Source: Diphasiastrum complanatum
Lineage: Eukaryota; Streptophyta; Lycopodiopsida; Lycopodiales; Lycopodiaceae
Reading direction: 5' to 3'
Length of the DNA stretch: 43,161 nucleotides
Assembly (NCBI GenBank): GCA_029204225.1
Contig: MU834921.1
Coordinates: forward strand, 1 to 43,161
Shown here: in pieces, positions 20,535-31,920 of the stretch
Numbering within the stretch: the stretch's first letter is position 1
How the letters are laid out: each line of letters opens with the position of its first letter
Position numbers and translations under genes: made by a program
Notes under the pieces: model-generated
What the model saw: the letters and a program-made list of their open reading frames with translations, nothing else
Database searches by the model: none
Told to the model about the DNA's origin: nothing

Positions 20535-22080
20535 CTTGCCTCTGTTGCAAAAGCATTGTCAATTCAGATGCAGACAAATGGAAAGCTGCTATGGATGCTG
20601 AGTATAACTCATTAATGAAGAACAAGACCTGGAGTCTTGATCCTCCTAGGTACAAAACTGATTGATACTAAATAGATCTTCAAACTAAAGCTCAAGCCAA
20701 ATGGATCAATATCCAAATGGAAAGCTCAACTGGTGGTTAAAGGATATGAGCAAGTATACATGATAGATTACACTGACATTTCAGTCCAGTGGTAAAGCAT
20801 CAATCTATTCAAACCTTGTTGGCTATAGCTGCTACAGAAGTTCCGGACATTCAACAAATGGACGTACAGACAACATTCGTTAATGGATACATTCAAGAAG
20901 AAATTTATATCTATCAACTAGAAGGTTATGTCCTTCAAGCCCAGAGCATATGGTATGTAAGTTGCAGAAGGCTCTCTATGGAATCAAGCAAGCTCCTAGG
21001 GCCTGGTTTGAAAGATTTAATCACTTCTTGTTGTAGCACCAATTTTCTTCTTGTTCTACATATTCAAATGTGTATCTCAAGCACAAAGGGCCAAGCAATG
21101 TTATAATAGCACTATATGACGATGATTCTTTAATCATTAGCAATTCAAATCAGTTATTGTCTGAAAAAGTCTTTACTTTTACAAGAATTTGAAATGAGTG
21201 ATTTAGGTCCGGTTCATTACCTACTTGGTATGGAGAGCACCAGAGATCACACAAGTAGAAGGATCATTATAAGCCAAGAAACTCATCTAACCAATGTACT
21301 TCGCAGATATGGCATGGAGGACTATAAGTCGATAGATTCACCCATGGATTCAGGATCCAAACTATCATAAGTTATGTGCCCCATAATCGAAGCAGAATAG
21401 AAAGAGATGTGTAGATATTTTTATCAGTCAATAATCGGATCAATAATGTATTCTATGATCTGCACTTGACCCGATCTTGCATACACGGTAAGCACACTAT
21501 CACATTACATGTCCAATCCATGCTTACAGCAATGGAAGGCTTTTCAAAGAGTATTGAAGTACATTCAAGCTACAAAGCACTATGCTTTGTGCTATAATGA
21601 AAACACAGAAGCTGCACTTACATTCGTTACCTATTCAGATTTTGACTGGGCAGGAGATGTTGATACCTAGAAATCCATATCTAATTACATTTGTTTCCTT
21701 GCAAGACGGCCCATCTTATGGAATAGTCGAAAGCAAAAATGTATTTATCTGTCCCCTACATACTCTGAATACGTTGCAACTACATCAGCAATGAAGGAGA
21801 TTATTTGGCCCAGAAGGTTACTATAGAATCTGCAATTTCCACAAATCAGTCCGACTATCCTCTAGTACAACAATCAAAGTTGTATAGCTCTATCTCTGAA
21901 CCCATGAACACATTCTAGAACTAAACACATAGAAGTTCAGTTTCATTTTCTTAGAGAGAAACTTTAGAGTAAAGAAGTAGTACTAAGTTACTGTCATATT
22001 GATAGTATAATGGCTGACATTTTAACAAAATCATTGTCAAGAGAGAAACATGCTACTTTTGTAAGTATGTTAAATCTTAA
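20535..22080 (+). pseudogene. Decayed copia RT-RNase H, third element
   Basis: It starts at the N-terminus of RT in broken frames (SDADKWKAAMDAEYNSLMKN, then [13 protein letters not shown]). It continues through [19 protein letters not shown] (20861) and EGFLHQ-like and YGIKQ-like pieces to RNase H: YSDFDWAGD at about 21634, a RTKHIEVQFHF-like block at about 21920, and MADILTKSLSREKH at about 22010. Stops and indels occur every 100-200 bp. A purine tract and an LTR follow directly, so the 3' end of the element is preserved while gag, protease and integrase are gone. Confidence 0.85.
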
Positions 22081-22108
22081 TTCAGATTCAGATTCATAGT
22101 AGTAAGCT

Positions 22109-22118
22109 TAAGGGGGAG
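22109..22118 (+). other. Polypurine tract
   Basis: TAAGGGGGAG directly precedes the LTR start TGTTGTAG, after the RNase H end of the third copia element. Confidence 0.75.
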
Positions 22119-22733
22119 TGTTGTAGTTAATTTTACTCCTACTCACTCTAACTGCCCTCTAATTCACTCAATGAAATCACTCTCTTACAAACAGTCTACA
22201 TAAATGAACTGTTTCTCGCACAGTGTGCAGTTTTACACACAAACTTCAACAGGCGAAGAATGCGAGGAATGTGACAAAAGTGTTCTACTCAACATTTCAG
22301 ACAAACTGAGGAACATAAGGTTTTGTGAAAAATGCGAGGAATGCAAGGATCTGCAGATCTACATAGGACTTTGTACAAGATCTGTCAACGTCTTCGCGCT
22401 CTAGTGAATAACCAATCTACTGATCAACTACATAGCTATTAATGATCTTGTAATTGTAAAATTAGAATAACATAAGATCATCAAACAACTATATAAGGAG
22501 ATGAGCGATTAGAGATAAATATACAGATGAAGACACTATAGAAGAATAGTATCGATCAGTCGGTATCTGACTCCTCAGAGTTAGATATCGTAGAGAGAGA
22601 GAGAAAAAAAAAAGTATTTTGAAATATAGCAATTACTTGTTTCTGTAAGTAGGATCACGTGCTTTGCAAGATTGTCTTGTGATATGGTGGCCTACGATTC
22701 CACTGCACCCGAAGAAACCCTGCGTCATTCCCA
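22119..22733 (+). repeat. LTR of the third copia element
   Basis: It starts TGTTGTAGTTAA after a purine tract. The right end is estimated at the CA in CATTCCCA, seven bases before a PBS-like GGTATCAGAGC at 22741. Estimated length is 615 bp. No second copy is in the window. A GA/A-rich tract lies at 22593-22615. Confidence 0.6.
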
Positions 22734-22740
22734 TTAGAGC

Positions 22741-22751
22741 GGTATCAGAGC
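22741..22751 (+). other. Primer binding site after the 22119 LTR
   Basis: GGTATCAGAGC matches the tRNA-Met-type PBS. About 110 bp of leader-like sequence follows before a minus-strand copia fragment starts. Confidence 0.6.
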
Positions 22752-22869
22752 AGTAAGCAGTAAAAGGAAAATCAATGCTAACAAAGCTATTGCAACAATC
22801 ATCACATTCGAACTTTTTAGTAAGTAACTTCGAAATTATTAGTACTAAATCAACGTAGGTCACAATTGA

Positions 22870-24590
22870 CACTTAGCCACAATGCATTGTCACTAATCCA
22901 ATGAGGAAAATCAGTTATCTTCATATCATTTGCCATGTCTTGCGTTTGACAAATTTACCTCTCTGTCGAGAATTTTTGCTTTGACATAGTGATATTTCAT
23001 TTCAATGTGCTTACTCCTAGAATGAAACCTGTGATTGGCTGATAAAGCAATAGCACTTTGATTATCACAAAATAAAATTGTCCGAGCATATTGTTTCAGA
23101 CAAATGTCCGAAAGTAAGTTTCTCAATCACACTACTTCTTTTGTAGCTTGAGAGGCTGCAATATACTCTAATTCAATAGATGATAGAACTATCAAAGTTT
23201 GTTTGCGAGTGTTCCATGAAATAGGACCGTTGTTGAGGAAGAATGTAAATCCAGATGTGGATTTACGAGTGTCTACATCTTCTGCCCAACTTGCATTTGA
23301 ATAACCACTAAGAATATTGAGTTTGTCATTGTCGACTACTCCATAATAAATCTTCAAATATCAAATTTTTTTTCCATGCGATCCATAGTAGCTCGAATGT
23401 ATCTCATGACTTTGATGAGAGCCTTCCAATGTATAATGCCAAGATTAGTCATAAACTGACTTAAGGAACTAAAAAAAAAAAGTTATGTCTAGTCTAGTAC
23501 AAATCATTGCATACATAAGAGAAGCTATTATTGAATGATAAGGGTACTCACAATTCTGTTCATTATTTTCTATCATCTAAAGACATTGATCCTTCAACAA
23601 TATGAGTCTTGGGTCCATTGGTAAGTGAGCTAATTTACAATTCATCAGATTATATCTAATTGACATATTGTAAATGTATCTCTGCTACATAAGATAGATC
23701 AATTTCTGCTTCTTGTCTCTTTGGATCTGAATACCTGGACAATATGTCGTCCACATACAGAGCAATAATAATAAAAGAATATTGCACTGACTTGAAATAG
23801 ACATTGGAGTCCGAAGTGCTTGGTTTGTAGTCGTGATCAATAGGAAAAGTGTTGATCCTTTGAGACCATGATTTAACAGATTGCTTCAAGCCATAAAGTG
23901 CTATGTGGAGTTACATACATGATTATGTTTGCCTTTGACAATATAACCTTCAGGTTGTATCATGTAGATGTGTTCATTGATAACTTCATTTAGATAGGTT
24001 GTATGTACATCCATATGATGTATCTCCATGTTAGCTGCAGCAGAAGTCTGATTGAAGAATGCTTAATCATAGACTGAAGGTCTCTGTATAGTCAACATTT
24101 TGTATCTATGAAAATCCTCTCACAACAAGTTGATCTTTTTTCAATCAATGATTTCATCTGCCTTGTATTTGATTTTGAATATCCATTTGCAATCAACTAC
24201 ATTTATGTTGGTGGGCAATTCGACAATAGTAAAAAAGTCTAGTTTTTTATGAGAGGTGAATATTCTCTATCCATAGCTTCTCTCCATAGATCGGATTCAG
24301 GTTGATTTAGTGCTTCTTCAATAGTAATCGGCTCTTGAATACGATAATATGTAGATTCTTCAATATACCTTATAGGTGGTCTATGCTCTTTTGTTGAGCT
24401 TCTGGGAGATAAGCGAGGCTGATGATTTCCTTGATATTGTTGTTGTTGCTGAGCTGCAACATCTTCTTCAAATTCGTTTTTGATAAGTTGTTCGTCTAGA
24501 ATAGACGAGCTAGGACCTTCAATAGAATCAGTCGAGTCGGGAACAAGAATGTTAGATATTCTAGGAATGTTGGACAGTTCGATTGCATGA
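22870..24590 (-). pseudogene. Decayed copia integrase tail, RT and RNase H, fourth element
   Basis: Read on the minus strand from 24590: a linker with a Gln run (AAQQQQQYQGNHQP) and SPRSSTKEHRPPIRYIEE, the end of the integrase region. RT begins with EALNQPESDLWREAMDREY and is broken by many stops. YKPSTSDSNVYFK and LYVDDILS (polymerase site) lie at 23656-23889. RNase H follows at 22926-23357 (GYSNASWAEDVDTRKST, LSSIELEYIAASQATKE, HSRSKHIEMKYHYVKAK). The last C-terminal part is weak. Neither LTR is recognisable at its ends. Confidence 0.85.
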
Positions 24591-25146
24591 GCTTTGCTGT
24601 TAGAATCCCCATCGTCGTTCTAGTCATTGCTAGGACACAATCAGGTGACGAACGCTACATTATTGCCCATCCATGGAGGTACTACCACCTCTCCCCTGTT
24701 CACTTGAGCTATAGACGACCATCAAGCAAGCTCATGTCTCCGATAACCCATGGTGTCCCATACCACCATACCTTACCCTCGATCCTCACCTACCTACATC
24801 ATGAGGCCTAGATAGCTGTCCTGACCTGACCACCAGTGAAAGAGCTCTTCATTCTCTAGGAGACAATGAATGACAAGCTCATGGATTTCCACTTCTATAT
24901 ACATAGTCCATGTGGGATCTCCGACCTTGGAAGTCACACATGACCATCGACATGCATTAGTTGTGCACATTGACGTGTGCCAACAGAACATTGACTCGTG
25001 GCACCCAAAATACCTACAACTCCAGACCAACATTCCATCCCATAAATGAGACCGTCATCTCAAGTAACATGTTGCATGCTCTAATGGGTACGTAACATTC
25101 CCTCCCCCTTTAAGAGTCTCCTCCTAATGGGAGCAAGCTAGGGAAG
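24591..25146. other. Unassigned stretch before an LTR
   Basis: No known domain is seen on either strand. It ends in purine-rich AAGCTAGGGAAG right before an LTR start, so it may be the 3' internal end of another element. Confidence 0.4.
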
Positions 25147-25861
25147 TGTTGGATTCCTATCTTCTCCATCCCTATCTTTATGCTAATCTAGATCCATTTA
25201 TTAGCTATTGTAAATATTTGTACAATCGCATACTCTGCAGAAATACACTTGTTTCTTGATAGTCTGCATAAATACAAAAGTATTGGTGACAATGTTCTGT
25301 CGACTCAACTGACACCGACTATTTGGCCACCCTTCGACTATTCGGTCAACCACAACTATTCATCGAACACATTGACGACTTATCTAACACCGACTATTCG
25401 CGACGGTCATCCGACACCGACTACTTGGCTTTGTCAACTAGGCGTATGTCACTATCAACTCCAATAGTCGACTCGAACAATCGGCAGCTCAACAATATCT
25501 TCATCACGACTGGACAGAATCAAATATCGTCTGAAGGCGGCTGCCAACAACACATACTGTCTTAAATCAAATTGTAATATATAGATTAAACATTCTTTTA
25601 ATTAGTTACCCATGTGTATATATCCAGCAACTTATCAGTTGGTCGGTTAGACATTAGACAAGAAGAGATCTATTAGCTCAATAAATATTGTAGCAGATCA
25701 ATCAAACATCCAGGGCACAATTATTTAGTTTTTTCTCTCTGTTATTACAAAATATCGTTTTAGAAAGAACGCGACTCTGTCTACATTTAGAATGTATTTT
25801 CTACACTACTAAATAATGTATTGTTTTCGCTGCGTCGGGACGATGTCGCGATATCCCAACA
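25147..25861 (+). repeat. 5' LTR of a fifth copia element
   Basis: It starts TGTTGGATTCC and ends ATATCCCAACA, with TGTTGG/CCAACA inverted termini, and is directly followed by the PBS. Length is 715 bp. Between about 25290 and 25490 the words GACTATTCG, CGACACCGAC and GTCGACT recur in an irregular array. No second LTR of this type was found downstream, so the element has lost its 3' end. Confidence 0.85.
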
Positions 25862-25874
25862 TGGTATCAGAGCT
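25862..25874 (+). other. Primer binding site (tRNA-Met type)
   Basis: TGGTATCAGAGCT follows the LTR with no gap. Confidence 0.9.
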
Positions 25875-26003
25875 CTGGTAATTCTACTCTGATTCTTAGA
25901 TGTAGACATTATCAAAATGATTGTTCTGATTGGTCATATAATCTACTATCTACATACACTCATCCTGAACTCCCAAATGGATTCGTAATCACAGTATGCT
26001 TTA

Positions 26004-27335
26004 ATGGTAGACAAACTCGATGGTTCGAATTACCACTTATGGAAATTCAAGATGAGGGTAGTACTGATGGCCAAGGAGCTTTGGGAAATAGTCATTGGAA
26101 CTGAACTACTTCCCAGTGTCGATGAACAAGCCATTTCCAAGTGGAAGCTCAGGGATGGCAAGGCTTTCGCCTTGATCACCCTTAATATCTTTGACACACA
26201 GATTGGCCATATCAAACTTAGCCCAATATTTGAAAGAATCTTGGGATATATTGAACACACTATATGAAGTGAGGGATGTCACTTCAAAGCTGCATCCAAG
26301 AAGAAAGTTCTTCTCACTCAGAATGTTAGAAAGTGATTCTGTTCAAAATCACATCATTCAATTCAAGAATCTGATGGAACAGATGGCAACAATAGGTTTA
26401 GTGATCGAAGACTCTAACGTTGTAATGACCTTATTGTCCAGTTTGCCATCCTCATATGAAAACTCGGTGATGATGATTTCCACACACTCAGATTTTACAT
26501 TGTCCAGAGTCATAATCATGCTGCTGTAGGAGGAGAAAGAAGGAATGGAGCATCCTCGTCCTCCATCAACGACTCACAAGCATTATTCTCAAAGAAGAAC
26601 ACAAGGAAGCAACAGAAAAAGAGAGCTATCAGAAGAAGACCCAAGATCAGCAACCTGCTCAGAACAAAACGAGACTTTTCTACAAGTACTGCAAGAAGAC
26701 GAACCACGAAATCTAGGACAGTTGGACCTTGAAGTTCAACAACGACAAGAAGAATAGCCGGATCAACAAGCCCATGCTGCAAACACGAAGCAGAAAATCC
26801 AAGAAGACGATGACGATGACGACGAGCAGAAAGCCTTTCATGGCGAACCATCACCATGTCGAACAATCAGAGGAATGGTTCCTCGATTTTGGAGCAACAC
26901 AAGACATGACAAGCCATCAATAATGGTTTATTGACTATTCGGCCTACAATACCAAGCCTCTATTGAAACATTTGAGAGTGTTCAGATAACAGAAAAAAAT
27001 TAGATGAGCATTTATTCAAAATTATTTTTGTTGGCTACTGTACTTCTGATGGAATGTATAGATTGTACAATATAGAAACCTATAAAGTTTTCACTAACAT
27101 GGACATGACTTTCATTGAAGATCAGTTTATTGATTTGAAGGGAAAGGACCAGATGCACTCTCCAACAACTGATACATATCGAAAGACTACTTCAATTTAT
27201 TCCAATAGTCACTCTCTACAATCAGGCCCAGAAGAAGAAGAAGAAGTTGCAACTCAGGAGCAGAGACTTCAAATTTTGCAGTCAGAGACTTCAACCAGAA
27301 GATCAACAAGAACTCAAACTCAACTTTTTTGATAC
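26004..27335 (+). pseudogene. Fifth copia element: gag, protease, then integrase C-terminus
   Basis: Gag opens with MVDKLDGSNYHLWKFKMRV (26004) and continues in another frame as ESWDILNTLYEVRDV and IQFKNLMEQMATIGL (26191-26529). A Lys/Arg-rich stretch with a broken zinc-knuckle region follows. The protease motif at about 26870 reads FLDFGATQDMTSHQ, in which DSGA has become DFGA. Near 26970 the sequence jumps straight to the integrase C-terminus (KHLRVF, then FVGYCTSDGMYRLYNIET at 27025-27080). Pre-integrase and the integrase core are thus deleted. After an acidic linker (EEEEEVATQEQ) the similarity stops at about 27335. RT and RNase H are absent. Confidence 0.85.
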
Positions 27336-27539
27336 ACTGATGAGTTCTCTCACTATTCTATTTAGGAGCCAAGACCAAAGCTCAACCATAACAGCTTCGT
27401 CTACGACTACAAAGGAGATAACGAAATCGGTGCATCTTCACGACCCAAGATCAACGAAGTACCAGCAACACGAATGGACTCCACGGACGAAGGAGACAAC
27501 AAACTAGAAGCCGTTGGTAGTGGCTTAAGCAGTTTTTGT

Positions 27540-28222
27540 AATCATTGAGTAGATTAAAGACCACTTGCTTCCTCTACTTTTATATATAGAGGATGAATGA
27601 GAGAAGGATGATTAGATAGGTTGAATGACTGAATGATGAATGTGAGGATGAAAAATTGTTTGCTAGTAAGCGAGACTAGTTGAGTTGATCAGTCCAATGA
27701 TGACACAAACACATATAGATAAATAAAAGTGCACACTAGTAAGCGCCACTCACCTTTTGCTCGTAAGAGGCAGAGTTTCTCTTGCGGTAATGTGATGTGC
27801 AATATGCCAAACATCGCTCAAAGGGTCACTATGATTGAACAGATGTTTTCTTATCTCTTGTCTACTATGCATAATCCTTGAATGCATTATGCTTATTAAA
27901 TGTTCTTACAAGATCAATTGTTATTTGTTTTTCCGCACAAAGGTTTATCATAATTAAATCAATAGTAGGTCAACAGTGTCTGTCTACAGCTTGGAAGAGG
28001 ATAGAACTTAATTAGAAGCAATAGCTACAATTAAGAGTTCGACTCTATCTAGGCATATCAAGAATCTGTCAAAGAACAACATATCCCAAATAGTAAGATC
28101 ACAGGAAGCTCATCGCTGATCACAACAATGAAAGAGACTTAGAGCATGTCTCTCTCTCTCTCTCTATTCAACATTCAAATTTCTTCAGTGGAATAAAAAA
28201 ACCAAAACCTGTCAAGATTCCA
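27540..28222 (+). repeat. 5' LTR (approximate) of the sixth copia element
   Basis: It contains GCTAGTAAGCGAGAC (27662) and CAGTGTCTGTCTACA (27974), also found in the same relative order and strand sense in the LTR at 33.4-33.7 kb. It is therefore a diverged relative of that LTR without the CGAAA arrays. A TATA-like TTATATATAG lies at about 27581 and a CT run at 28149-28169. The 3' end is set by the PBS-like site at 28227. The 5' end is uncertain. Confidence 0.55.
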
Positions 28223-28226
28223 ATAG

Positions 28227-28239
28227 TGGTATCAAAGCT
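28227..28239 (+). other. Primer binding site (one mismatch)
   Basis: TGGTATCAAAGCT differs from the usual TGGTATCAGAGC by one base. Confidence 0.65.
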
Positions 28240-28354
28240 TGATAATCTGATAAGTCAGAGCCCCTGAGTCTACCAAGTTAGAGCCCATAAGGTTCTAAGA
28301 CCAAATCAACAACAACCAAAGAGTCTTATTCAAGCTCAAACATTATAAATTACA

Positions 28355-30203
28355 ATGGCATCTATAAGTAGCATTCAATCAAGGATATGCACCATTCTTC
28401 AGGCAGATGGATCAAACTATTTGGTAGTGAAGACATCGCTTATCCTAAGAGGAGAAGCACTATGGCCCTGGGTGGACAGGACCGAAGAGATGCCATCCAA
28501 TGCTGGAAAAGGGCTTTGTGAATGGAAGGAGAAAAATGATAAAGCAGTAGTTGTCATATCCTCCTCCATCGAAGACAACATTACTCTCGATCTCTCATCA
28601 ATATCAAATGCACAAGAACTTTGGGACGCGTTGAAGTCAAGGCTCGAGACCAAATCACATAGCCAAATCATGCATTTGGAAGATCAACTCACGTACCTAC
28701 GCTGGAACAGTAAAGATCTTACCACATTCATCAAAAATATGAAAAACCTATTCCTTTCTTTGCATAATGCCAGCACGGAGCACACAGTCTCACAAGAGAA
28801 GTAGCTGACATATCTATTGCGTGTGCCACCAAGATCATTCCAAACAACACGCACTCTACTGGCGAAGGATCCTACAATGACTCTTGAGAAGGCAATAAGC
28901 AAAATCAAGAAAGAAGTAGAAGCAAGAGAGCACTACGATGACAGACAAGAATATGATCAAGCTCTATACAATGGTAAAGATCAACGCAAGGAGAAGCCTC
29001 ATCCTAAGAGGGAGTCATCTCGAAGATCAAAAGGTAGAAAGAAGACGACAAAGAAGGAAGATTGAAGGCACCTACTCAGCACAAACCGCAAGGTGAGTGA
29101 CAAGAAATTCTGTATTAGATGCAGACACGACGGACACATCATTGACACATGTTGGTAAACCCAAACATTCAATGCGTTCACTAAGACAAGAAGGGTCATG
29201 CAACAGTGGACTGCTATCAGAACCCAAGAAGCAAGAAAACCCTAAGCATGAAGAGCCCTCCAATAGCTCATCATATGTAGAGGAGCCAGAGTCCTCGAAG
29301 ATGGCTGAGGAGAGAGCAAACAACAACCCATCCGCTTATTTATGCACAAATGTGTGTGCTACATCACTAGCCGACATTCGAGAAGTTGTTATTGATTCAG
29401 GAGCTACGTCGTATTTTGTGACCACAAGACACATGATAGCTGACTTTCGACAAACAAATTCATCCATATATATCATACTAGGAGATAAATTGCAACATCA
29501 AGTGAGCGAAATTGGCGCACTATGGCTGAACTCCAATGGTAGAGACAGAAGACTTAATGATGTCATGTACGTGCCCACTTTACAAGTGGATCTTCTATCT
29601 GTAGCAAGAATAGTAGATGCAGGCATGCCTGTCACATTCATAGACACAGCATGCAATGTGGTTGATGTCATACACCAGTGCTCTCGTCACACAAGACAAA
29701 CACAAAGGCAACATGTATCATCTAAAGGTATACCTACTGACAGAGCAGGCTCATCAAATCCATGAGTCGATGGACCTTCTATGGCATAGGAGACTATGTC
29801 ACATGAACCCAATGGCACTACACAAAGCAAGTCAGTATGGCGCATCATCAAAGATGCAAGTCTCACATCATGTGATGCATGCAACAAAGACAAGATGTCA
29901 CATACGCCCTTCACCAGGAATTCCTTCAAAGCGATAGAACTCTTGGAATTGATACACTCCGACATCAATGGGCCTTTTGATGTGCTCTCTGTGGGAGGCT
30001 CACAATACTACATCACCTTCATCGATGATTTCAGTAAGTTTGATGTCGTCTACTTTATCCACAACAAGTCCGAAAATCTTGATAAGTTTACAGAGTGTGT
30101 AAATGGGCTGAGAAGTGGACAGAGAAGAAAGTCAAGCAGATTAGAACCGCGAGAGGAGGAGAATACATCTCCAACTGCTTTGCTGATTTCTGCAGTAGTC
30201 ATG
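28355..30203 (+). pseudogene. Sixth copia element: gag, protease, pre-integrase, partial integrase
   Basis: Gag starts at 28355 (MASISSIQSRICTILQADGS) and shows NAQELWDALKSRLETKS and LEDQLTYLRW. In-frame stops lie at 28802 and 29063. A CCHC knuckle, CIRCRHDGHIIDTC, is intact at about 29110. In the next frame the protease site is VIDSGATSYFV (about 29388) with VDLLSVARIVDAGM. Pre-integrase LWHRRLCHMN lies at about 29780, CDACNKDKM at about 29875. Integrase core pieces are LIHSDINGPF and FIDDFSKFDV, then RGGEYISNCFADF before similarity ends at about 30203. At least four frame slips are present. RT and RNase H are missing. The minus-strand copy at 30767-32836 belongs to the same family. Confidence 0.88.
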
Positions 30204-30382
30204 GGCCATCTTGTGATTATCTTGTTATTTCATTGTGTTCCCTTTGGAAGGTGAATAGCTTGAGGGAAGGTGCTTGGGCCTCCTCTTGACTCCTTTCCAT
30301 AGGTTTTTTTCATTGTGGCATGCTTTTATTGCTTATTGCTTAATTAGTCGCAATCATCATTTTCATTACCTTTGGATGTTAG
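30204..30382. other. Non-element sequence, possible LTR start
   Basis: AGCTTGAGGGAAGG is followed by TGCTTGGGCC at 30271, which could be a polypurine tract and the start of an LTR continuing at 34120, beyond the copia insertion. The sequence ends in GTTAG, a candidate target duplication. Confidence 0.3.
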
Positions 30383-30766
30383 TGATGCAAAAAATTGCAC
30401 TCAAAAAATGCAAATTCCAGCTAGAACTTTGGTGACAAACTGATAAAATCTCGAACGATTCGCGAACAATTTTGCGAAACTCGAATTATTTCTGTTCGAG
30501 AATAATTTGTGTTGGATCAATCATTCTCTGTAACACAACGAAATGAAACAAGACAAAATCTAGACGAAAATGAAATGAAGCGAAGCGAAGCAAAGCAAAA
30601 CTTAAACGAGCTCTAACATTGATTCATATTGGAAGCATAGAAATCGCGAAACGAAATGAAACGAAGCGAAAGCATTCGCGAAAAGATCAATAAGGCTCTG
30701 TAACGAGACGAGACGAGACAAAACGAAACTTAAGTGAGCTCTGAAATTGATTTACACTTATAGCCA
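30383..30766 (-). repeat. Truncated 3' LTR of the minus-strand copia element
   Basis: It matches 32928-33310 closely (TGATG start, GGCTCTGTAAC blocks, GAGCTCTGAAATTGATTTA). Its CGAAA/CGAAGC arrays differ in length and motif from the other LTR. Confidence 0.88.
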
Positions 30767-31857
30767 CCAGACTTTCTTGTCCTGTTCTGAATGTATGCAG
30801 CTGTAGCTAATGCTTCAACCCACAGTATGCTTGGAGCTTTCAAGTAGGCCATCATGCATCTGGCAGCTTCCATTAGAGTCCTATTCTTTCTTTTTGCAAC
30901 ACCGTTGTGCTGCGGTGTGTAAGATGCAGTTCTTCTATGAATGATACCACGATCATTGCAGAAGTCAGTGAAGTGATTTGAGATGTATTCTCCACCTCGA
31001 TCTATCCTGATCTGCTTCACTTTGTTACCAGTGCATCTCTCTGTCCAATTCACGTACTCTACGAATTTGTCAAATGCTTCTGATTTATTCTGAATAAAAT
31101 ACACTCTGACAAATTTACTATAATCATCAATTTTTGAGCCTCCTACTGAGATCACGTTGAAAGACCCACATATGTCAAAATGTACTAACTCCAGAATCTT
31201 GGTCATTTTGTAGGAGTCCTTGACAAATGGAGTGCGTGACATCTTACCCTTCAGACATGCATCACAGGTGGTCAAACTGTTCGCGTTCGAGATGCTCATT
31301 CCTGTGATTGCTCCATGATGGCTTGCTTGGTACAGTGCCATTGAATTCAAATGGCATAGTCTCCTGTGCCATAGAGTGTCTGGCGAATCATCATGAGTCT
31401 GATGCACTTGATCTGCAGGCAGGAATACCTTTAGGTGATATAGATTGTCTTTTCTTCTACCTTGAGCGATCATGGTACTGGTACTAGCATCACCAACGTT
31501 GCATGCTTCGTCTGAGAATGTCACACGCATCCTTGCATCAACTATTCTTGCCACAGATAGTAAGTCCTGCTGTAGTGTAAGCATGAATAGAACATCTTCG
31601 AGTTGTCTGTCTCTACCATTCGTGTTGAGCCACAGTGAACCAATACCGTTCACTTGGTGTTTGGATCCATCTCCAAGAACAATGAATCTTGATGGATCTG
31701 CACTTCGAAAATCAGACATGATTCGTCTTGATGTTACGAAGTGTGAGGTAGCTCCTGACTCAAGGATTACATCCTGTGTGTCAGGTGTTGACACTGCACA
31801 CATGTCTGCACAGATGTAGGTAGTCGAATTATTTCTGTTCGATCGTTCTTCGTTCAT
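30767..31857 (-). pseudogene. Copia protease and integrase, minus-strand element
   Basis: The protease active site reads VILESGATSHFVTS: the catalytic Asp of DSGA is replaced by Glu. LLSVARIVDARM follows. Pre-integrase has LWHRRLCHLN and CDACLKGKM. In the integrase the first catalytic motif reads LVHFDICG (usually HSDI). A few residues are missing between VGGS and DDYSKFV, DRGGEYIS supplies the second Asp, and YTPQHNGVAKRKNRT the Glu. The frame stays open for 375 codons down to 30730, where it has already crossed into LTR sequence (last residues KCKSISELT). Integrase is therefore truncated after NRTRKSGGYK. The open frame is long but the enzyme sites are damaged. Confidence 0.9.
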
Positions 31858-31920
31858 TTTTGAGCTCTCTGGCTCCTCGACATAGGACGAACTATTATTG
31901 TTCTCCTGTCTGCTTTGTGC

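Noticed and set aside
29097-29765. Intact 222-aa protein
   Set aside because: Its N-terminus is an out-of-frame reading of the zinc-knuckle region and its C-terminus is frame-shifted; only the middle is a real copia protease.
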